64,000 nucleotides of DNA, taken from NCBI GenBank assembly GCA_016198755.1, contig JACQIB010000002.1, positions 1-64,000 of the forward strand, given 5' to 3'. This DNA is from Candidatus Aenigmatarchaeota archaeon (GTDB taxonomy: Archaea; Aenigmatarchaeota; Aenigmatarchaeia; Aenigmatarchaeales; JACQIB01). The position numbers were made by a program, and so were the translations under genes. The notes under the pieces were generated by a model. It had not been told where the DNA came from and did no database searches. It saw nothing but the letters and a program-made list of their open reading frames with translations. Below, piece by piece: positions 17,658-26,600 of this stretch (its first letter is position 1; the number at the start of each line of letters is the position of its first letter).

Positions 17658-17882
17658 CCAGTTCACACACCAAAATATGAAGTAAATAGCTTCACATAAC
17701 CTTCATTAATGTTCACAAATAGAAAAATCGATTAAACCCCTCCGTTTCCAATGAAAACCATCAAAAACAGAACCCCCTTGTTTCACATGGAAATTTATAT
17801 ACCTTCATTTCCAATCCAGTTGTTCACGTTTGGTTAAGGTTAAATATGTTCACGTACTGGAATCATTGCACTAGAAATTGAG

Positions 17883-19088
17883 GTGATTCCAATGCCAGAG
17901 CTACAACAAATATTCAATCAATTTATTGAATCAAAACCAATCTTTGCAAACAGATCAATATTGTCTCTTTCCTTTACACCAATAACAATACCACATAGGG
18001 AAAATGAGATAGAAGGCCTAGGTAGAATCTTAGCTCCTGCATTAAAGGGAGGTAAACCAAGCAATGTATTTGTATACGGAAAGACAGGAACAGGCAAAAC
18101 CCTTGTTTCTAAGTATGTTACTGAAGAGCTAGAGAAAGCATCAAAAACAACAAACCAAAAGCTCAAGACAGTTTACATAAACTGTAAGTTAAGACATTCA
18201 GCTGACACGGAGTATAGGCTTTTAGCCTATATAATAAAGGAACTGGGGGGCGATGTACCCTTTACAGGACTTCCAACAGACAAGATATTCTCAACTTTCT
18301 ATGAGTTTGTTGAACGTGAATCACAATGCCTTATCCTTATAATAGATGAAATAGACTCTTTGATTAAAAAGACAGGAGACGGGGTTCTATACAGCCTTAC
18401 AAGAATGAATCAGGACCTAAAGAAGTCAAAAATATGCATTATAGGCATCACAAATGACCTGTCTTTTATAGAAACACTTGATCCAAGGGTAAGATCTTCC
18501 CTGAATGAAGAGGAAATTGTATTTTCTCCATATAATGCTTTCCAGCTGCAGGAAATACTCAGGCAGAGGGCAAATATAGCGTTTCCAAACAGTTCAATGG
18601 AAGCAGGCGTAATAGAAAAGTGTTCTGGTTTGGCAGCTCAGGAACATGGAGATGCACGCAGAGCACTTGATCTGTTAAGGGTTGCAGCAGAGATAGCTGA
18701 AAGGAGAGGGGAACCTGTAATAAAAATTTCCAATGTGGATGAAGCACAGGAAAAGATAGATACAGACAGGGTTACAGAAGCTGTTAAGATGCAGCCGCGT
18801 CAATCACAGGCTGTTTTGAACTCTTTAATGGAAGCTTCAGCAGGAAAAAAAGATGTGGAAACCGGAGACGTTTTTGAAAAATACACAAACTTCTGTTCTA
18901 TCCATCACATAAAACCCTTAACTCACAGAAGAATTTCAGACTTAATTGCAGAGCTTGAGCTCTTTGGAATAATAAGCTCAAAGGTGGTTTCTAAAGGGAG
19001 ATATGGCAGGACACGAGTTATTTCCCTTTCCATAAACGATGAGATAAAAGTAAAGGTGCAGACTATCCTAAAGGAAAGCTTTGGTTAA
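17883..19088 (+). CDS. cdc6: Orc1/Cdc6 origin-binding initiator
   Basis: 'NVFVYGKTGTGKTLVSKYV' Walker A, 'LILIIDEIDSLI' Walker B, 'ALDLLRVAAEIAERRG', C-terminal WH 'YTNFCSIHHIKPLTHRRISDLIAELELFGII'. Confidence 0.97.
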   Translation: MIPMPELQQIFNQFIESKPIFANRSILSLSFTPITIPHRENEIEGLGRILAPALKGGKPSNVFVYGKTGTGKTLVSKYVTEELEKASKTTNQKLKTVYINCKLRHSADTEYRLLAYIIKELGGDVPFTGLPTDKIFSTFYEFVERESQCLILIIDEIDSLIKKTGDGVLYSLTRMNQDLKKSKICIIGITNDLSFIETLDPRVRSSLNEEEIVFSPYNAFQLQEILRQRANIAFPNSSMEAGVIEKCSGLAAQEHGDARRALDLLRVAAEIAERRGEPVIKISNVDEAQEKIDTDRVTEAVKMQPRQSQAVLNSLMEASAGKKDVETGDVFEKYTNFCSIHHIKPLTHRRISDLIAELELFGIISSKVVSKGRYGRTRVISLSINDEIKVKVQTILKESFG

Positions 19089-19097
19089 GGAGCTGTT

Positions 19098-20081
19098 ATG
19101 TCCAACATAGAAAGGCTTACAAAAGCAGGCATTTTAACAGACCCAGGCGTTGCTGAATTAGTTGAAAAACTATCTGAAAAACAGCTGGACTTTTTTATAA
19201 AATCAAAAAACAAGCCCCTAATCTTACAAAAAATTCATTTCAAATCATTTCAGCCAAAAATTGAAATAAAAACAGACATGGAAAAGAGGAAAAGTATACA
19301 GGATTTTATAAATATTCTAAACTCACGTTTTTCCCTCTTACAAAGAATACTAATGTCAAAATCAAAGGACAGCAACTTAGTTTCAATAAAAAGCGCTTCT
19401 GAAGGGAACATTTCCATTATAGGACTGATAAAAACCATATCGGAAAATAATGGAATTTTCAGGACAGAACTCGAAGATCAAACAGGCACAATAAAAGCTT
19501 CTGTCCCCAAAAATTTACCCGGAAAATTTGAAAGGTTTTTTCTGGATGAAGTTGTGCAGATTTCCGGAAGATTTTCATCAGGAGTTTTATACGCAGAAAA
19601 AATAGAATGGCCTGATATACAGTTAACAGAATATAAAAAACCAGACACAACTTCAACAGTCTTTATCTGTTTTTCCTCCTCTATTATTACACTTCCGGAA
19701 AAGGCAGATTCCTGCAATATTATAATATCAAACCAGCCTGTCCAAGCCACATTTCAGCAGGCAATAACTATAACCAACACATCCGCAGCCAAAATAAATG
19801 GCATAAATTTACTTTTCTATATGGAAAATGTAAAGGAAACAACTGATAAATTCAGCATAACAGAAAAAGAGTTTATTTTAGAATGTTTAAAGCGAAGGCA
19901 CTTCCTCAAGGAACCCTGCCTCCAATCAGGAATAATAGAAGAACAACCAGATTATTTCATTTTTCAAACACAAACACCTTTCACAGATTCCTACAGAGGA
20001 ACTATGATAATAGGTCTGCCAAAAGAAACATTTTGTTTACTTGATTTTGTTGACAGAAGTGCAGAATTCGGTACAATATAA
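19098..20081 (+). CDS. DP1-like protein (PolD small subunit/B-subunit family) with degenerate phosphoesterase domain
   Basis: 'FINILNSRFSLLQRIL', OB fold 'IIGLIKTISENNGIFRTELEDQTGTIKASVPKN...FFLDEVVQISGRF', C-terminal 'ECLKRRHFLKE...DYFIFQTQTPFTDSYRGTMIIG' in DP1 order; DxHxG, GNHD and GHxH motifs absent. Confidence 0.75.
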   Translation: MSNIERLTKAGILTDPGVAELVEKLSEKQLDFFIKSKNKPLILQKIHFKSFQPKIEIKTDMEKRKSIQDFINILNSRFSLLQRILMSKSKDSNLVSIKSASEGNISIIGLIKTISENNGIFRTELEDQTGTIKASVPKNLPGKFERFFLDEVVQISGRFSSGVLYAEKIEWPDIQLTEYKKPDTTSTVFICFSSSIITLPEKADSCNIIISNQPVQATFQQAITITNTSAAKINGINLLFYMENVKETTDKFSITEKEFILECLKRRHFLKEPCLQSGIIEEQPDYFIFQTQTPFTDSYRGTMIIGLPKETFCLLDFVDRSAEFGTI

Positions 20082-20164
20082 GAAAAAATACCCTACACTG
20101 GAGGATAGAAAACCTCTTAAATAGTTTTCAACACCTATATTCGTCAGCTTCTTTGGTGGGGAAC

Positions 20165-22846
20165 ATGAAAGCTCAGGTATTAGATTGCGACTACACAATG
20201 CTGAACGGCAAACCTCTAATAAGGCTCTTTTGCAAAGATGAAAGCGGAGGCACAGTCTGTTTTTTCTATGAAAATTTCCTTCCATATTTTTATGTTCAGT
20301 CTGAAAATATTGAAACCGCAAAAAAGGAAATAGAAAAAACTGCAAAAGCAGAAGTTGTAGAAAAGTTTTTACCAATAGGATACGGCCCTAAAGTAAAACT
20401 ATTAAAAGTAATAGGCAAAGACCCCTCAAAAATACCTGACATTAAAGAAACTATTTCCAAGGTTTCAGGTATTTCGAAATTTTTCGAGTCTGATATTCTT
20501 TTCAAATACAGGTTCATGGTAGATAACAATATTAAAGGTATGGGATGGATTGATGTTGACTGCTCAAGAACTATAACAAAAACCGTAAAATGTCCCGCTT
20601 ATACTGCAAAATCATTCAAGCCGATAGAAGTCATAAAAAATGCTCCATTGCGCTATATGTCCATAGACATAGAATGTGTAAGCAAAACAGAAACAATACC
20701 AGATATGAATAAAGATCCTATAGTAATAATTTCACTCAATTTTTTCCCGGATTATAAGGGAGCAAAAAGTATGGTTATGGTTGCAAAGACATCACCCAAA
20801 TTTATAGAAAACCAGTTTAATTTTGTTTCAGAAGAGGAAATGATGAAGAGATTTTTAGAAATACTTGAGGATTATGATCCTGATGTTGTAACAGGCTATA
20901 ACATAAACAACTTCGACTTACCGTACATAATTACCCGCCTAGAAAAACTAAATATAAGAAAAGACCTTGGAAGAGCAGACAAGCCAGTAATGCTGAAAAA
21001 GATGCAAATGGGCTATACAGCCTCTGTACTTGGAAGGGTTATTGTAGATACTTATGAAATAATAAAGAAGGATGTTTACCTTCACCTTAAAAGATATGAT
21101 CTAGGTACTGTAGCAAGAAGCCTGCTTAAAATGGAAAAAATAGATATTGGAGGCATAAAGGAAATAACGAGGTACTGGAAAGGTGATCCTAAGGCAATGG
21201 GACCACTAATACAATATGCAAATGTTGACGCTGAGCTTGCAATGAGACTTTTAATAGATAAAGGAATATTGGACAAATTTTTTGAAATATCAAAACTTTC
21301 CGGTTTGACACTACAGGATTCCCTCGGTGGTCAGTCTCAGAGGCTTGAGTGCAGACTTTTGCATGAATTTAGAGACAGAGATTTTGTTATGCCAAGCAAG
21401 ACATCCGGCCCAGAATTAGAAGCACTAAAAGAAAAGAGAGAAAAATATGGACTTAAGGGAGCTCTTGTTCTGGAACCTGTTGTTGGTTTACATACAGACG
21501 GATCCATACTTGTTCTTGACTTTACTTCACTATACCCATCTATAATAAGAAAATTTAACATATGCCCCACAACAATGCTTGTTTCAGGCGATGAGAAATG
21601 CAATGTTTCTCCAACTGGAACGAAGTTTGTCCTTCCAGAAGTCAGGCAGGGCATACTCCCAAAAATTGTCCATGATCTCATTTCAACGCGAGCTGCAGTA
21701 AGGAAGCAATATAGAGCAGAAACAGATCCGGAAAAGAAAAGAATACTTGATGCAAAGCAATTTGCTCTTAAAGTCCTTGCGAACTCCCTTTACGGATACA
21801 CGGGATACCTTAAAGCCAGACTATACGTGATGGATATAGCAAACACAATAACAGGATACGGAAGAGATACAATAGTTAACACAACAAAACTCATAGAACA
21901 AACATATTCAACAAAAGTTATTTATTCTGATACAGATTCTGTCTTTGTCAAGACAGGTATAACTAATCTGGAAAAGGCTCAGGAAAAAGGCGAAGAAATG
22001 TCCAGATTTGTCACAGAAAAATTAAACGGATTAGAGCTGAAGTTCGAAAAAATATTCAAGAGTTTCTTAATTCTTACTAAAAAAAGATATGCCGGCTGGT
22101 ATTTTGAAAAGCAGGGAAACGACTGGAAAACAAAGGTTGATATGAAGGGTATAGAGACTGTGAGAAGGGATTGGTGTGAGCTTACATCAGAATCCATGGA
22201 AAAAACTATAGACATACTTCTAAAAGAGCAGGATATTAAAAAAGCTGCCCACTTTATACGCGGAATAATACAGGATTTGAATGATGGTAAAATACCTCTT
22301 GAGAAACTTACAATAGTTAAAGGTGTGTCAAAATCTTTGTCCAGTTATGATGGAATACAGCCTCATGTAGAGCTTGCGAAGAAGATAATGATGAGGGATC
22401 CAACACGCGGAAGTCTTGTTGGAGAGAGATTGGGATTTGTAATAATAAAAGGAAACCAGATGCTTTCCAAAAGGGCAGAAGAACCTTCTTTTGTGAAGGA
22501 ACATAATCTAGAGATTGATTCCCAGTATTATCTTGAAAATCAACTTCTTCCCCCACTACAAAGGATTTTTGAAGCATGCGGCGTTGAAAAAACAGAACTT
22601 ATCGAAGGTAACAGACAGAAAAATCTCACGGAAATACTTTCTGGCAGAATATTAACTCCAGCCCAGACAGTACTAGATACATGGGACAGCATATCCTGTT
22701 CAAAGTGTTCATGGAATTACAGAAGGCCACCCCTCTCAGGTTCATGTCCAAACTGCAACAGTCAGATATTTTTCCGTTCCAACGGTTCTATAGGAAAATT
22801 TGTTACAAATTTCTTCATTATAGACCAGCAAAAAACAGCATTGTAG
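20165..22846 (+). CDS. polB: family B DNA polymerase with C-terminal zinc finger (ORF opens at GTG 20153)
   Basis: Exo 'MSIDIECVS', 'GYNINNFDLPYI', 'YANVDAELA'; Pol 'LDFTSLYPSII', 'KVLANSLYGYTGY', 'YSDTDSVF', 'KKRYAGW'; C-terminal 'CSKCSWNYRRPPLSGSCPNCNSQIFFRSNGSIGKFV'. Confidence 0.97.
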   Translation: MKAQVLDCDYTMLNGKPLIRLFCKDESGGTVCFFYENFLPYFYVQSENIETAKKEIEKTAKAEVVEKFLPIGYGPKVKLLKVIGKDPSKIPDIKETISKVSGISKFFESDILFKYRFMVDNNIKGMGWIDVDCSRTITKTVKCPAYTAKSFKPIEVIKNAPLRYMSIDIECVSKTETIPDMNKDPIVIISLNFFPDYKGAKSMVMVAKTSPKFIENQFNFVSEEEMMKRFLEILEDYDPDVVTGYNINNFDLPYIITRLEKLNIRKDLGRADKPVMLKKMQMGYTASVLGRVIVDTYEIIKKDVYLHLKRYDLGTVARSLLKMEKIDIGGIKEITRYWKGDPKAMGPLIQYANVDAELAMRLLIDKGILDKFFEISKLSGLTLQDSLGGQSQRLECRLLHEFRDRDFVMPSKTSGPELEALKEKREKYGLKGALVLEPVVGLHTDGSILVLDFTSLYPSIIRKFNICPTTMLVSGDEKCNVSPTGTKFVLPEVRQGILPKIVHDLISTRAAVRKQYRAETDPEKKRILDAKQFALKVLANSLYGYTGYLKARLYVMDIANTITGYGRDTIVNTTKLIEQTYSTKVIYSDTDSVFVKTGITNLEKAQEKGEEMSRFVTEKLNGLELKFEKIFKSFLILTKKRYAGWYFEKQGNDWKTKVDMKGIETVRRDWCELTSESMEKTIDILLKEQDIKKAAHFIRGIIQDLNDGKIPLEKLTIVKGVSKSLSSYDGIQPHVELAKKIMMRDPTRGSLVGERLGFVIIKGNQMLSKRAEEPSFVKEHNLEIDSQYYLENQLLPPLQRIFEACGVEKTELIEGNRQKNLTEILSGRILTPAQTVLDTWDSISCSKCSWNYRRPPLSGSCPNCNSQIFFRSNGSIGKFVTNFFIIDQQKTAL

Positions 22847-23987
22847 GTAGTATAAGACAACCCATACAGCTGCTTCTTCTTACCCCAGTAAAAGCTGCAG
22901 CAGCACCAACAGATGCAGCAGCTCCTGCTGCAACAAGACCATACACACCAGTTGTAATGGAAATAGCAGTAACAAGAAAAATCAAAACTATTCCGGAAAG
23001 CAGTCCATAATCTATTTTTTTCAGCATAACTTCAAACTTCCCAACCATTAACCTAACAATAAAATATCCTGCGAAAACAGCAGCCAATATTGAAGCAAGC
23101 AAAATAACCATATTCGAAATGTTTATTTCCAATATCTTCCCTACAGCAACAGCTATGCCTGAGCGCGGGTTTGAAACAATCCAGAGTGCCATGAAAGAAT
23201 AAATCATATCTGATATATTCAGGCTACCAAGAGCTGACAAAAATTCTTCTTCCTTAGGTTCAATACTCTCTATAATTACAGCAGCCTGCGATGACCCTAT
23301 ACCAGGCAACAACCCTGCAAATATTCCTGAAAGAGAACCAAGAATTGCAGGTTTCCAGCCTACATGTAACTTTTTTCCGCTTTCAAACTCACGTTTATCC
23401 TGTGGCCTAAAAATAGAAATAAACAGCATCGGAAGAGCAAAAAAACCAGTAAGCAGCGGAAAAAGCATTGTGTCCCCAAACCCTAAAAAACCTAGTCCAA
23501 TTAAACCTGAAAGTAAAAATATCAACGCTGAAATAATTCTTCCCCAGCCCTTTTCTGTTGCAAACATATATATCATAAAAAACAGCAAAAGCCAGTGCAT
23601 ACTCGGCCGAATGGTTTTGTATAGCATAGGAAATATAAAGGAAAAAACAGGCAGAAGAATCACAGAAAATATTCCGCCATAAACAGCCCCGTTTGCGCTG
23701 GCTAAAACAGCTTCAGTTCCCAATCCCTTTTTCAAGAGTCTATGGCCAGGCAAAACACTCATTACAGAGTCAGCCTCAGGTGCTCCAAGAAAAATTGATG
23801 GAATAAAACCTACAAGTACGTTAACTGCTCCTGCTGAAACAAGAAATACTCCGGCAGGTACAGGTCCGAAGAACAAAAGCAAAACAGGAAGCAAAAAAAC
23901 AAGATTATTGGGATGAAACCCAGGAGTAAGACCTGTAATAATACCTGCACCTACACCACACGCAAAAATCAAAAGCAGCTCCAACAC
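22818..23987 (-). CDS. TctA/DUF112-like polytopic membrane transporter
   Basis: 'GAGIITGLTPGFHPNNLVFLLP', 'IPSIFLGAPEADSVMSVLPGHRLLKKG', 'GLLPGIGSSQAA'; multiple TM segments; 29 nt convergent overlap with polB. Confidence 0.82.
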   Translation of the reverse strand: MLELLLIFACGVGAGIITGLTPGFHPNNLVFLLPVLLLFFGPVPAGVFLVSAGAVNVLVGFIPSIFLGAPEADSVMSVLPGHRLLKKGLGTEAVLASANGAVYGGIFSVILLPVFSFIFPMLYKTIRPSMHWLLLFFMIYMFATEKGWGRIISALIFLLSGLIGLGFLGFGDTMLFPLLTGFFALPMLFISIFRPQDKREFESGKKLHVGWKPAILGSLSGIFAGLLPGIGSSQAAVIIESIEPKEEEFLSALGSLNISDMIYSFMALWIVSNPRSGIAVAVGKILEINISNMVILLASILAAVFAGYFIVRLMVGKFEVMLKKIDYGLLSGIVLIFLVTAISITTGVYGLVAAGAAASVGAAAAFTGVRRSSCMGCLILPTMLFFAGL

Positions 23988-24050
23988 AGTGGATTTATTG
24001 AAAAATCCAGCTCTTAAAAACTATTTTATAAACAACGCGAATTAGCGTAT

Positions 24051-25724
24051 TTACTGTTTAACAGAAGTTTCCTGTGGTTTTTCTCCTTCTACTATATATT
24101 CCGCGATTTTACCAAATGCAGGCCTTGCTATTATGATTCCGATTAAAACTCCAAACATGGTTGTTATAGCAAATCCCCTTACGCCACCTATACCAACAAC
24201 CATAAGTGGTATCATGGCAGCCAGAACCGTGGATCCAGACCCCCAAATCATGAAAAACGCCTTTTTAATTTTCTGTTTAAACGTAAGCATTTCCTTATTT
24301 CCACGCTTAAGCTCATCAATAATCATTATCTGTGCATCTACTCCAGTTCCTATAGTAGCCATTATACCAGCCAATGCAGGAAGGTCTATTGTCCAGTTTA
24401 TCAAAATAGAAACTGCAAATATTATTACAACTTCAGCAAGGCTTGTAAACAATGCAGGCAAAACAACTTTAAAGTCTCTATACCTGATGAAAAGTATCAA
24501 ACCAACAGCAACAGCTCCAACTAACGCAGCAATAATAGCAGAACTTAAAAAACCTTCACCAAGCTTTGCTGAAACCTGATCTACTTTTACTATTTCAAGA
24601 GGAACAGGCAAAGCACCGGATTGTAGTATGGTTTGTAGAGACAGCTTTTCTGCATTTGCACTTTCAACATCAGGCCTCACACCAGTTATCTGAGGTTGTG
24701 TTAAAGCAACTCCAGCTAATCCAGAGTCTATATTCAAAATGCTAACTTCACCACCATCCAAAAACAACACAAGTCTGCTATCCAAACTTCCCCCAATTTT
24801 CTGAGCATCAGCTGTTGCTTTTGCAAATTTTTGTGCACCTTCATTTGTAACAAAAACCTGGAAAGTAAATTCAAACCCACCGGCAGGAAATGGCTGCACC
24901 CTGCTATAACACACTCCAGACTGTTCCTGTATACAAACATACTTTATGTCTGCACCAGTGTAAATGGATGCATAAAACAATGCTGATGAATTTGTAAAGT
25001 TTACAAGTTCAATACCAATATTATCCACAGTAATACTGTCATTAACTGCAAGAGCTTTTCCATCCACAAATACCGTGCCAGAAGAAAATGTTACATCCTT
25101 TCCAAGCAATTTCGCGGTTCCGTTTGAAAAACTCACGGGTTTTGTTACCTTGCCTTCAAACTTACCCTGCTTAGAAAGTATATCTTCTATATCTTTTCTT
25201 GACCCACCAGCCATTTCAACCTGTACATATTTATCTCCTGAAAATTCCTGTATTGGCTGGACTCGTGCTTCTTTCAGTCCATATGTGTTTATCCTTTTAT
25301 CCAATATACTAACCAGATTAGCAAGCGTTTCATCAGAAACCTTCTCCTTTGGTTTCAGCAATATCCTAGTCCCTCCTACAATATCCATACCCCAATGTAT
25401 TCTGCCCTGAGTTTTCTCCAAAACAGTTATATCAAGCCCAGGCTTTTCCACACCCAATATATCTATCTTTCCATTATGCAAAACTCTAAGCGCACCAGTA
25501 AAATTCTGGAATTTTGATACAGTATCCTGCCCTGTAACAGGCATATCATTCAGAGATTCAAGTTTTTCCCCAACACTTACCTTCCCATAGAAGGGAGAAG
25601 AAGTTTCGATGCTATTTACATATATACCATGACTGCCTCCTGAAAATCCTATTATCCCAACAGAGGCTACAATAATCAAAACAAAAAACAAAACCCTAAA
25701 ATCCTTCAAAATAGCAGGAATCAT
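24051..25724 (-). CDS. secD: protein-export membrane protein SecD
   Basis: 'HWGMDIVGGTRILLKPKE', 'KRINTYGLKEARVQPI', 'LPALAGIMATIGTGVDAQIMIIDELKR'; internal Met start consistent with SecF stop. Confidence 0.94.
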   Translation of the reverse strand: MIPAILKDFRVLFFVLIIVASVGIIGFSGGSHGIYVNSIETSSPFYGKVSVGEKLESLNDMPVTGQDTVSKFQNFTGALRVLHNGKIDILGVEKPGLDITVLEKTQGRIHWGMDIVGGTRILLKPKEKVSDETLANLVSILDKRINTYGLKEARVQPIQEFSGDKYVQVEMAGGSRKDIEDILSKQGKFEGKVTKPVSFSNGTAKLLGKDVTFSSGTVFVDGKALAVNDSITVDNIGIELVNFTNSSALFYASIYTGADIKYVCIQEQSGVCYSRVQPFPAGGFEFTFQVFVTNEGAQKFAKATADAQKIGGSLDSRLVLFLDGGEVSILNIDSGLAGVALTQPQITGVRPDVESANAEKLSLQTILQSGALPVPLEIVKVDQVSAKLGEGFLSSAIIAALVGAVAVGLILFIRYRDFKVVLPALFTSLAEVVIIFAVSILINWTIDLPALAGIMATIGTGVDAQIMIIDELKRGNKEMLTFKQKIKKAFFMIWGSGSTVLAAMIPLMVVGIGGVRGFAITTMFGVLIGIIIARPAFGKIAEYIVEGEKPQETSVKQ

Positions 25725-26548
25725 ACCCCATACCTCCTTTTTACATAAACCTCCAGCAATTCTGAGTTTGTTATCCACGTGTTTATGACATCAAATAACA
25801 ATCCTATTAACAAAACAGCAGCTATCTGTCCTAGTATAACAGAACCTGAAAGGAAGAACATTGCAACAAGCACAGCAAATGCTGTACCAGTCATTGTAAT
25901 TCCAGTGCGGAATGCACCTCTAATCTTTTCCTGCAGAACTCCCTCACCTTTCAATACTCTTGAAGTAAGAAGAATATCAGTGTCAACAGAATATCCAAGC
26001 AACAATAAAAGAGCTGCGAATGTAGCTAACGAAAGCTTTATGCCCAAAATCTGCGAAAATGCCAATGCTTCCACTATATCAGCAAAACCAGCCAGAACCA
26101 CATACAAGCTTGGCATAAATGCCCTGAACATTATGAAAACTACAAGTGACATTGCAATAAATGCTGCTATAAGTGCAAATTGTGCCTGTTTCAGGAAAGA
26201 GCTTCCAAGAGCAGGACCTATTGTTTGCATGTTTATTTCAGAAACTTCAATACCATTGCTTTTCATATATGCTACAACCTTCTCAGTTTCTGCCTCTGGC
26301 GGCAAGTCTATTATATAAGTCTTCCCTGTAGCAGAAGAAGTTTCCATGACTATTGCAGAAAATTGTGAAAGTTTAGCTTCCAGCTCAGTTACGCTTATGC
26401 TGCCAAACTTTCCTGTTATCTGTGAACCGCCTTTAAAGTCTATATCCAAGTTAAGCGGAACAACAATGACATATATTATAGAAAATACCAAAAGTGCAGC
26501 AGGTAGAATAATAAGGTATTTTTTATAGCTCTTTTCAGTTTCTGACAT
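25721..26548 (-). CDS. secF: protein-export membrane protein SecF
   Basis: 'LDIDFKGGSQITGKFG', 'IVEALAFSQILGIKLSLATFAALLLLLGYSVDTDILLTSRVLKG'. Confidence 0.94.
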   Translation of the reverse strand: MSETEKSYKKYLIILPAALLVFSIIYVIVVPLNLDIDFKGGSQITGKFGSISVTELEAKLSQFSAIVMETSSATGKTYIIDLPPEAETEKVVAYMKSNGIEVSEINMQTIGPALGSSFLKQAQFALIAAFIAMSLVVFIMFRAFMPSLYVVLAGFADIVEALAFSQILGIKLSLATFAALLLLLGYSVDTDILLTSRVLKGEGVLQEKIRGAFRTGITMTGTAFAVLVAMFFLSGSVILGQIAAVLLIGLLFDVINTWITNSELLEVYVKRRYGV

Positions 26549-26600
26549 GGACTAAAGATTACTATAAACATATATAAACCTTTTATTATAAGGAGAAAAC

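Larger units (their letters stand above)
17490..17882. other. probable chromosomal replication origin (oriC) beside orc1/cdc6
   Basis: ORB-like elements, minus strand: ATTTCCAGTAGAATTAAAGGGGGGAGT (17494-17520), GTTTTCATTGGAAACGGAGGGGTTT (17734-17758), ATTTCCATGTGAAACAAGGGGGTT (17771-17794); plus-strand candidate TATCCATAAGAAACCATGGCGGGGGC (17603-17628); immediately 5' of orc1/cdc6. Confidence 0.8.
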
